This document shows, piece by piece, positions 6,928 to 11,651 of a stretch of 11,651 nucleotides of DNA (positions are counted from its first letter, which is position 1; the number at the start of each line of letters is the position of its first letter). The notes below the pieces were generated by a model. That model saw nothing but the letters and a program-made list of their open reading frames with translations, had not been told where the DNA came from and did no database searches. The stretch lies in assembly GCA_030670715.1 (NCBI GenBank), contig DAOVBC010000035.1, forward strand, positions 1 through 11,651, read 5' to 3'. The DNA comes from Deltaproteobacteria bacterium (GTDB taxonomy: Bacteria; Desulfobacterota; Desulfobacteria; Desulfobacterales; SG8-13). A program made the translations under genes and the position numbers.

Positions 6928-7005
6928 AGCATTTTTAAACATCTTAATCGGCGTATAGGCGGTAAGCCAGAAGAATAATTATATTTTGTAAAAGGAGGAT
7001 TTTGT

Positions 7006-7323
7006 ATGCCAACAGTTGAATTCATGGGGAAAAATTTTACCGTGGACGAAGACGGGTTCATCGATTCTTATGAAAACTGGTGTGATGAATGGGTTCAGTG
7101 GGTAAAGAAGGAAGAGGGCATCGAGGAGCTCAACGAAGAGCATCAGAAAGTTATCAAGGTGCTGCGTGAGTACTATGAAAAGAACGGGATTGCACCGATG
7201 GTTAGAGTTCTCTCCAAGGTTACCGGTTTCAAGCTGAAACACATTTACGAATTGTTCCCTTCAGGACCGGGTAAGGGAGCTTGTAAGATGGCCGGTCTTC
7301 CCAAACCGACCGGTTGTGTCTAA
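7006..7323 (+). CDS. dsrC: DsrC, sulfur-carrier protein of dissimilatory sulfite reduction
   Basis: The 105-residue protein is a standard full-length DsrC/TusE-fold protein. The C-terminal arm has both redox cysteines: Cys93 (GACKMAG) and the penultimate Cys104 (PTGCV), separated by ten residues as in true DsrC, so it is not a TusE or one-cysteine paralogue. In sulfate reducers DsrAB loads sulfite-derived sulfur on DsrC as a trisulfide, which the DsrMKJOP complex reduces; Hdr-type complexes have been proposed as further partners. A very strong ribosome-binding site (AAAGGAGG) lies 7 nt before the ATG. The gene is followed by an intrinsic terminator, so the 6838-7391 segment may be its own transcription unit. 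Its place after the HdrA/Flx genes suggests a functional link, which is inference. Confidence 0.97.
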   Translation: MPTVEFMGKNFTVDEDGFIDSYENWCDEWVQWVKKEEGIEELNEEHQKVIKVLREYYEKNGIAPMVRVLSKVTGFKLKHIYELFPSGPGKGACKMAGLPKPTGCV

Positions 7324-7354
7324 TCCGGCATAGCCGTGAAAAAAGATTTCGAAT

Positions 7355-7391
7355 AAAAAAAGGCCCTGTGTGCCATGCAGGGCCTTTTTTT
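7355..7391 (+). terminator. Intrinsic terminator after dsrC
   Basis: GGCCCTG (7362-7368) pairs with CAGGGCC (7378-7384) around a 9-nt loop. Seven As precede the stem and seven Ts follow it, so the hairpin extends as A-T pairs and works in either direction. Confidence 0.93.
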
Positions 7392-7421
7392 ATGAAAAAT
7401 TCAGGCTGAAATGAGGGTGTC

Positions 7422-7814
7422 ATGATCCTAAAAGTCAAGACGAAATCCAGGACGGAATTTGTTGATATCACGTCGGAAGTTCAGAATGCGGTTCGGTCCT
7501 CGGATATTGCGGACGGCTTCTGCATGCTTTATGTTCCTCACACCACCGCTGCAATTACCATAAACGAAAGTGCCGACCCAAGTGTAAAATCGGACATCCT
7601 GATGGTACTCAACGAAATAGTTCCCTGGCAGGCGGCCTATCGTCATCTGGAAGGAAATTCACCGGCCCATATCAAATCGACGCTTGTCGGCGCCTCGGAA
7701 ATGATCGCCATTGAGAAGGGCCGACTTGTGCTGGGTACCTGGCAGGGAATTTTTTTCTGTGAATTTGACGGTCCGAGAACCAGGAAGGTACAGCTAAATT
7801 TTATGAAATCCTAA
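7422..7814 (+). CDS. yjbQ: YjbQ/UPF0047 family protein
   Basis: The 130-residue protein matches the UPF0047 (YjbQ) family over its whole length. Signature segments are YVPHTTAAITINE (37-49), the conserved GNSPAHIKSTLVG (78-90), and GTWQGIFFCEFDGPR (105-119). The conserved histidines (His40, His75, His83) are those suggested to form the active or metal site. Some members have been reported to have thiamine-phosphate-synthase-like activity, but the cellular role is not settled. A weak GAGGGTG motif lies just before the ATG. It begins right after the dsrC terminator and is probably unrelated to it in function. Confidence 0.9.
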   Translation: MILKVKTKSRTEFVDITSEVQNAVRSSDIADGFCMLYVPHTTAAITINESADPSVKSDILMVLNEIVPWQAAYRHLEGNSPAHIKSTLVGASEMIAIEKGRLVLGTWQGIFFCEFDGPRTRKVQLNFMKS

Positions 7815-7870
7815 CCGGACGAGCCGGTACCAAACGGGCTTTATCTCTTTCGCTTGGGCTTGTCCTGAAA

Positions 7871-7898
7871 ATTCGAAGCCCGAAACTCGAAATCCGAA
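7871..7898. repeat. Degenerate 7-bp tandem repeat (core nnnCGAA)
   Basis: CGAA words start at 7874, 7881, 7888 and 7895, an exact period of 7 (ATTCGAA, GCCCGAA, ACTCGAA, ATCCGAA). Less regular relatives (CCAAATTCGAATG) continue to about 7918. The run lies directly upstream of the siroheme-decarboxylase gene. Confidence 0.65.
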
Positions 7899-7935
7899 AC
7901 AAAATCCAAATTCGAATGTTCCAATATCTGAAACA

Positions 7936-8403
7936 ATGGGAAAAAGAGATATGCCGCTGGACGATACCGACAGAATGATCTTAAACCGGATTCAATCGAA
8001 GTTTCCCATTGCCCGGCGTCCGTACAAAAAAATCGGCGAAGACCTGGGGTTGCCCGAGGATGAAGTAATAGAGCGGATTTGCCGGCTGAAGGAGCAGGAT
8101 ATAATTCGCAGAATCGGCGGCAATTTTGTGCCTGAAAAAGTCGGTTTTATCAGCACGCTTTGTGCCGCAAAGGTACCGGAAGACCGGATTGATCAGTTTG
8201 CCGAAATCGTCAATCGTTATCCCGGTGTCACTCACAACTACCAGCGGGAAAATGCGTACAATATCTGGTTTACTTTTATTGCCCCTTCAATGGCTGAAAT
8301 CGAGGAAAACCTCAACCAGATCTCCCGGGAAACCGGCATAAAAGATATTCTGAATTTACCGGCAACCAGGGTGTTTAAGATAAAAGCTAAATTTACAGTT
8401 TGA
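7936..8403 (+). CDS. Siroheme decarboxylase subunit (AhbA/AhbB, NirD/L/G/H family)
   Basis: The 155-residue protein has an AsnC/Lrp-type helix-turn-helix (about residues 8-60) followed by the family's ferredoxin-like domain. The GVTHNYQRENAYNIWFTF motif (97-114), with His100 and Tyr102, marks siroheme/heme-d1 decarboxylases rather than true Lrp regulators. AhbAB converts siroheme to 12,18-didecarboxysiroheme on the alternative heme pathway used by sulfate reducers. The NLPATRVFKI ending leans toward AhbB, but alpha and beta subunits cannot be separated with certainty. Normally an AhbA/AhbB pair is needed and only one gene is present here. The start is uncertain: ATG 7936 has no ribosome-binding site and follows heptad repeats, while in-frame ATG 7951 (MPLDDTDRMIL) is preceded by AAAAAGAG and better fits family N-termini. 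Confidence 0.88.
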   Translation: MGKRDMPLDDTDRMILNRIQSKFPIARRPYKKIGEDLGLPEDEVIERICRLKEQDIIRRIGGNFVPEKVGFISTLCAAKVPEDRIDQFAEIVNRYPGVTHNYQRENAYNIWFTFIAPSMAEIEENLNQISRETGIKDILNLPATRVFKIKAKFTV

Positions 8404-8406
8404 CGG

Positions 8407-8448
8407 GTTGCGAGTTACGAGTTACGAGTTGCGAGTTACGGGTTTAGA
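8407..8448. repeat. 7-bp tandem repeat (GTTACGA/GTTGCGA)
   Basis: Units of 7 bp from 8407: GTTGCGA, GTTACGA twice, GTTGCGA, GTTACGG, GTTTAGA. It begins four bases after the stop codon of the siroheme-decarboxylase gene. Confidence 0.8.
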
Positions 8449-8488
8449 GGTTTCGAAACGAGCTTACGGTAAAAAGTCAGCCTCCTTG

Positions 8489-8600
8489 ATCCAGAATCCA
8501 GTATTCTGAATCTTGAATCGTGTGTGGGTATATCATGTATCGCCTGTCGCGAATTCTGTATCAAATATCGATCAAATAATATCAGTATCAAGTATCCAGT
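8489..8600. repeat. Degenerate 7-bp tandem repeat (core ATCnnnn), up to the nitrilase start
   Basis: ATC/ATT words start at 8489, 8496, 8503, 8510 and 8517, an exact period of 7. A second run has 8532, 8539, 8553, 8560, 8567 and 8581 in phase, then 8587 and 8594 after a one-base slip. The last unit ends just before the nitrilase start codon. No ribosome-binding motif is visible in it. Confidence 0.65.
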
Positions 8601-8601
8601 T

Positions 8602-9411
8602 ATGAATGACATCCGCATCGCACTTGTCGTTTTGGAATGTCCGGTGGGAGAAGTAAACGCAAATCTCAATCGCGTTGCCGAAATGGTGAAAGCCGCCGGC
8701 GAGAAGGGGGCTGATATCGTCTGTTTCCCGGAGTTGAATATCACCGGGTACTGTACGCTTGATGAATCCCGTTCCGTTGCGGTATCGATTCCGGGTCCGG
8801 TTTCCAGGTCGCTGGAGCAACTGGCCGCCCAACAGGGCGTCACCATTCTCGTCGGCATGGCAGAGAAAGGCGCAGGGGATCTTGTATATGCAAGTCATAT
8901 AGTGGTGACACCGGCTGGTGTTGCCGGCTGCTACCGCAAATTGCATATTGCCCCGCCGGAACAGGCCATTTTTTCAGCAGGCGACCATATTCCGATATTT
9001 GCGGTCGGTGGCATCACATTCGGTATCCAGCTGTGTTACGATACCCATTTTCCGGAACTTGCAACGCATATGGCTTTAAACGGTGTGGATCTGATTTTCA
9101 TGCCGCATGCTTCACCACGCGGTACACCCGGTGAAAAAATTAACTCCTGGATGCGTCACCTGTCTGCCCGGGCTTTTGATAACGGATTGTTTATTGCAGC
9201 CTGCAACCAGACCGGCAGCAATTGCAAAGGCCTGGAATTTCCCGGTGTGGCGGTTGTCATTGGACCCTCAGGGGATGTCCTGCAAAAAAAGACAGATAGT
9301 GCTGAGGGCATCCTCATTGCCGATCTGAAGGCCGATGAGCTGGAAAACGTGAGGGGACATAAAATGCGTTATTTCCTTCCGAATCGCCGGCCGGAGCTGT
9401 ACGAAATATAG
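8602..9411 (+). CDS. Carbon-nitrogen hydrolase (nitrilase superfamily)
   Basis: The protein has 269 residues from ATG 8602. The catalytic triad is visible: Glu44 (FPELNITGY), Lys113 (YRKLHI) and Cys145 (QLCYDTHFPE), with the accessory Glu120. The family hydrolyses C-N bonds in amides, nitriles or carbamoyl compounds in the cytoplasm; the substrate cannot be told from sequence, though length and FPELNITGY fit the aliphatic amidase/carbamoylputrescine hydrolase-like branches. An upstream in-frame ATG (8524) would add 26 residues encoded by heptad-repeat DNA without similarity to family N-termini, so 8602 (MNDIRIALVV) is preferred. No Shine-Dalgarno motif precedes it. It converges with rarD. Confidence 0.9.
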   Translation: MNDIRIALVVLECPVGEVNANLNRVAEMVKAAGEKGADIVCFPELNITGYCTLDESRSVAVSIPGPVSRSLEQLAAQQGVTILVGMAEKGAGDLVYASHIVVTPAGVAGCYRKLHIAPPEQAIFSAGDHIPIFAVGGITFGIQLCYDTHFPELATHMALNGVDLIFMPHASPRGTPGEKINSWMRHLSARAFDNGLFIAACNQTGSNCKGLEFPGVAVVIGPSGDVLQKKTDSAEGILIADLKADELENVRGHKMRYFLPNRRPELYEI

Positions 9412-9449
9412 CCTGTGTATTTCATGAAATCGGTGGTCGAAAAAAATGG

Positions 9450-9547
9450 AACCACGAATTAACACGAAATTTCACGAAAAATAAAGTAATTTTCGAGGAT
9501 AATATAATCTGTTTTTTATATGTGTGCTTTCGTGTCAATTCGTGGTT
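9450..9547. repeat. Inverted repeat with 20-bp arms between convergent genes
   Basis: The left arm 9450-9469 (AACCACGAATTAACACGAAA) matches the reverse complement of 9528-9547 in 19 of 20 bases. The left arm continues as a roughly 10-bp direct repeat of CACGAA. The 58-nt loop is AT-rich without an ORF. It may act as a two-way terminator for the nitrilase gene and rarD, or be a mobile palindromic repeat. Confidence 0.75.
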
Positions 9548-9611
9548 AATAAACAGGGTTACAAATAAGAAACCTGTCTGTGCCGAAAGCAAATTCTATC
9601 GCCTTCTCTGA

Positions 9612-10529
9612 TTACCCCTTTCCTCTCCGTCTATAGTACAACACTGAATCCGCAGAATAGATAAGCAGGGCGGTCCAGATGAGTACAAAAGTCCAGACCT
9701 GTGCCAATCGAAAGGGTTCGTTGTAGACGAAAACGGCCAGTAAAAAAGTGCAGCTTGGCGCAATGTACTGCAGAATTCCAAGCGTGGCCAGATGAATCCT
9801 CCGGGCTCCTATGGTGAACAGCAGCAGGGGCAGGGCTGTGACCAGAGCGGCCAACATCAGCAGCACATCAGTTTTAGTATCTATCCGTAAAAAGGCGCCG
9901 GCGCCGTGGGAGTCCAGGTAGACAAGGTATGCAATTGCAGGCAAAGACAGCAGCAGGGTTTCCACAGTCAGCCCTACCAGGGCGTTCACCGGCGCTATCT
10001 TGCGGACCAGACCGTAAAATCCGAAAGTAAACGCCAGAAACAGTGCAATCCAGGGCAAAGAACCGATTTCAACGGTCAGGTAAACCACACCGATGGCCGC
10101 CAGAATTACAGCTACAATCTGTGCCGGTCGAAGTTGCTCTCCAAGGAAAATCATTCCCAGCAGCACGTTGATCAGCGGATTGATATAGTAGCCCAGGCTG
10201 GTCTGCAAAATTTTGTCGCTGTTAATCGCCCAGATAAACACAAACCAGTTGCTGGAAACAAGGACCGTGGTTCCGATAAGGATCATAAGGGTCCGGCGGG
10301 TGGTCACAACCTTCACAAATTCGGTCCAGCGTCCCAGAACAAGTACAAGTGGCAAAAGGAAAAGGAAGGACCAGACCATGCGATGCATAAGAATTTCAGA
10401 TGCAGGGATATAGCGCAGCACTTTAAAGTATATCGGAGTCAAACCCCAGATTAGAAAAGCGCCTACCGCGATTAACCCACCTGTCATTGCCTCCGGTTGG
10501 GAAGGCCGGTTATTATTGCTGCTTGCCAT
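9612..10529 (-). CDS. rarD: RarD-like EamA/DMT family transporter
   Basis: The 305-residue inner-membrane protein has about ten hydrophobic segments, made of two EamA repeats. RarD hallmarks are FLIWGLTPIYFKVL near the N-terminus, HRMVWSFLFLLPL (about 48-60), SSNWFVFIWAINSDKILQTSLGYYINPLINVLLG (about 93-126) and TALPLLLFTIGARRIHLATLGILQYIAPS (about 234-262). The C-terminus is short and basic (YYRRRGKG). RarD was named for chloramphenicol resistance, but its transported substrate is unknown. ATG 10529 gives a polar 14-residue extension; the in-frame ATG at 10487 (MTGGLIAVGAF) is an alternative, with GGAGG too close to it. No strong ribosome-binding site is seen for either. It is a single gene, convergent with the nitrilase and divergent from the CaiB/BaiF gene. 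Confidence 0.93.
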   Translation of the reverse strand: MASSNNNRPSQPEAMTGGLIAVGAFLIWGLTPIYFKVLRYIPASEILMHRMVWSFLFLLPLVLVLGRWTEFVKVVTTRRTLMILIGTTVLVSSNWFVFIWAINSDKILQTSLGYYINPLINVLLGMIFLGEQLRPAQIVAVILAAIGVVYLTVEIGSLPWIALFLAFTFGFYGLVRKIAPVNALVGLTVETLLLSLPAIAYLVYLDSHGAGAFLRIDTKTDVLLMLAALVTALPLLLFTIGARRIHLATLGILQYIAPSCTFLLAVFVYNEPFRLAQVWTFVLIWTALLIYSADSVLYYRRRGKG

Positions 10530-10623
10530 TGTTTGTCAAGTGTTCCAGTATTTCATTTGCGGAGCGAAGCAGAGCTAAGTGCTCTAATTCGTAAATACGG
10601 TGACGTATGATTGTCACAATTTT

Positions 10624-10737
10624 TTCACCACAGAGATCACCAGCCGTCGCTGAAGCTATGGCACGGCAGGCTGAGCACACAGAGAAAATAAAAATTATTT
10701 TGTTTGCCTCTGTGGTCCTTGTGTTCTCTGTGGTGAA
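10624..10737. repeat. Inverted CACAGAG repeat with a second repeat inserted in one arm
   Basis: TTCACCACAGAGA (10624-10636) is the exact reverse complement of 10725-10737. CACAGAG words recur inside (10677-10683; complement CTCTGTG at 10708-10714). The left arm is interrupted at about 10640-10674 by a GC-rich segment (CAGCCGTCGC...GCAGGCTGAG) that has no partner in the right arm and begins and ends with CAGCC/GGCTG complements. Confidence 0.65.
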
Positions 10738-10845
10738 GCTGTATCTCAGATGCGACTCGCTACATTAGACGAAGCGGTATTGATTGTCAAAAGATACTAT
10801 CACGTTTGACACTCAGCAATCCCTCATTTATATTTCAATAAACAA

Positions 10846-10914
10846 GGGTTCAAGGTTCAGGGTTCAGGGTTCAAGGTTCAGGGTTCAAGGTTCAGGGTTC
10901 AAGGTTCAAGGTCA
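10846..10914. repeat. 7-bp tandem repeat (RGGTTCA), about 9.9 copies
   Basis: Nine perfect RGGTTCA heptads run from 10846 to 10908, followed by a shortened AGGTCA. The first base alternates G, A, G, G, A, G, A, G, A. It is the most regular of the heptad tracts. Confidence 0.93.
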
Positions 10915-10927
10915 AGGATCGATAGTC

Positions 10928-11103
10928 TCGTAAAAAGTCTGAATTCGTCATGCCGGACCCCCAATCGAGTTGAGGGCAGGCCTGATCAGTCTTCGCTTTT
11001 CAGCTTCGCCGTGACACGTCCGGCATCCAGAACATACTGAAACCACTTGGTTCAGGCTACTCCGCCGGAATGACGCTTTAAAGGAATTTGAGACTTTTTA
11101 CGA
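10928..11103. mobile_element. MITE-like element, 176 bp, 13-bp perfect terminal inverted repeats
   Basis: TCGTAAAAAGTCT (10928-10940) is the exact reverse complement of 11091-11103. Further inside, CGTCATGCCGG (10946-10956) pairs with CCGGAATGACG (11065-11075) in 10 of 11 bases, and ATGCCGGAC (10950-10958) pairs perfectly with GTCCGGCAT (11018-11026). There is no transposase ORF. It ends 41 bp before the start codon of the next gene. Confidence 0.75.
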
Positions 11104-11144
11104 AATCGTCATGGATTGAAGTTCAGATTATTGGAGGAGACATA

Positions 11145-11651
11145 ATGGAAAACAATGGAGCCCTACGCGGAATCACCATAATAGACCTCTCTCGCCTTTT
11201 GCCCGGGCCATATTGCTCCATGATGCTGGCCGATCACGGTGCACGGGTCATTGCCATTGAAGACAGGCGATTTATGGTCGATGACTTTTTTGTGACAACT
11301 GTTAATCGCAATAAAGAGCACATGACGCTGAACTTAAAGACTGAAGAAGGCCGGGAGGTCTTCTATAAACTGGCGAGAAAAGCGGATGTCATCATTGAAG
11401 GGTTTCGTCCGGGTGTCGTAGAACGGCTCGGAGTAGACTATGAAGCCATCAGGAAAATCAATCCACGAATTATCTATTGCTCCATTACCGGATACGGCCA
11501 AACAGGACCGCTGCGGGACCGCCCCGGCCATGATGTCAACTATCTGGCCCGTTCCGGCGTACTCGATCTGATCGGAGAAGCCGATCGGCCGCCATCAATC
11601 CCGGGGGTGCAGATCGCCGATATCGCCGGCGGTGGTTCAAATGCGGCAATG
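11145..11651 (+). CDS. CaiB/BaiF family III CoA-transferase / alpha-methylacyl-CoA racemase-like, 3' partial
   Basis: 169 residues are visible and the frame is open at the right edge; family members are usually about 360-400 residues. GGAGGAG at 11133-11139 supports ATG 11145. The N-terminus ITIIDLSRLLPGPYCSMMLADHGA (10-33) is the family III signature, followed by KADVIIEGFRPGV (79-91) and CSITGYGQTGP (112-122). GHDVNYLARSGVL (128-140) with His129, and IADIAGGG (157-164) with Asp159, match the catalytic His/Asp pair of alpha-methylacyl-CoA racemase, so racemase is more likely than a formyl-CoA- or carnitine-type transferase. It would interconvert (R)- and (S)-2-methylacyl-CoA in branched-chain fatty acid or hydrocarbon breakdown. 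The C-terminal half, which would help decide, is missing. Confidence 0.92.
   Translation, partial: MENNGALRGITIIDLSRLLPGPYCSMMLADHGARVIAIEDRRFMVDDFFVTTVNRNKEHMTLNLKTEEGREVFYKLARKADVIIEGFRPGVVERLGVDYEAIRKINPRIIYCSITGYGQTGPLRDRPGHDVNYLARSGVLDLIGEADRPPSIPGVQIADIAGGGSNAAM

Larger units (their letters stand above)
10530..11144. other. 615-nt divergent intergenic region made largely of repeats
   Basis: It lies between the starts of rarD (-) and the CaiB/BaiF gene (+). It holds an inverted CACAGAG-type repeat (10624-10737), a 7-bp tandem repeat (10846-10914), a MITE-like element (10928-11103) and a ribosome-binding site GGAGGAG (11133-11139). Nothing gene-like is seen, and 10530-10623 and 10738-10845 show no recognisable feature. 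Promoters for both genes must lie here but none stands out. Confidence 0.6.

Noticed and set aside
7936..8403. AsnC/Lrp transcription regulator
   Set aside because: The GVTHNYxRE...WFTF motif is characteristic of siroheme/heme-d1 decarboxylases, which share the Lrp fold without being regulators.
8524..8601. Upstream ATG for the nitrilase gene
   Set aside because: The extra 26 residues are encoded by heptad-repeat DNA and do not resemble nitrilase N-termini; 8602 gives a normal family start.
9906..10454. 182-codon frame on the + strand opposite rarD
   Set aside because: Low-complexity polar product antisense to a clear ten-segment membrane protein; no ribosome-binding site or family resemblance.
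10846..10914. Possible CRISPR array
   Set aside because: Contiguous 7-bp units without spacers and no cas genes nearby; it is a simple tandem repeat.

Overview
The window looks like a chromosomal stretch of a sulfate-reducing member of the Desulfobacterota, most like the Desulfobacteraceae/Desulfosarcina group. The reasons are a DsrC protein, a siroheme-decarboxylase-type protein, an HdrA/Flox-type electron-transfer cluster, a selenocysteine-containing MvhD-family subunit, and many short repeat families between genes. The taxonomic reading is inference from gene content.

Bases 1-6837 hold a redox gene set on the + strand. It starts with the 3' part of a very large HdrA-type flavin/iron-sulfur protein (open at the left edge), then an MvhD/FlxD-family [2Fe-2S] protein read through an in-frame TGA as selenocysteine, an FrhB/FdhB-like two-cluster ferredoxin protein, an AsrA-like two-cluster ferredoxin protein, and an AsrB/FNR-like FAD/NAD(P)H protein with a C-terminal [2Fe-2S] site. 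Together they resemble a flxABCD-hdrA set in reversed order. The likely electron route is NAD(P)H to the FlxA-like protein, through the two ferredoxin proteins, to the selenoprotein MvhD/FlxD, and on to HdrA, where flavin-based bifurcation or confurcation would occur. No HdrB or HdrC is visible. dsrC follows at 7006-7323 and is closed by a strong intrinsic terminator; its protein has the two-cysteine C-terminal arm and is a plausible thiol/disulfide partner, though this is inferred from position and family knowledge.

Bases 7422-9411 carry ordinary single genes: a YjbQ/UPF0047 protein, one siroheme-decarboxylase (AhbA/AhbB) subunit and a nitrilase-superfamily amidohydrolase. A rarD-like EamA transporter lies on the - strand (9612-10529), convergent with the nitrilase. 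A CaiB/BaiF family III protein, close to alpha-methylacyl-CoA racemase, begins at 11145 and runs off the right edge.

Most intergenic gaps are filled with short repeats. Several show an exact 7-bp period with different core words (CGAT/GGAT, CGAA, TTACGAG, ATCnnnn, RGGTTCA). Others are inverted-repeat or MITE-like elements, one apparently inserted into another. The two most notable observations are the selenoprotein MvhD, which a standard gene caller would truncate at residue 66, and the tandem HdrA architecture, in which two HdrA modules on one chain carry complementary ferredoxin domains.
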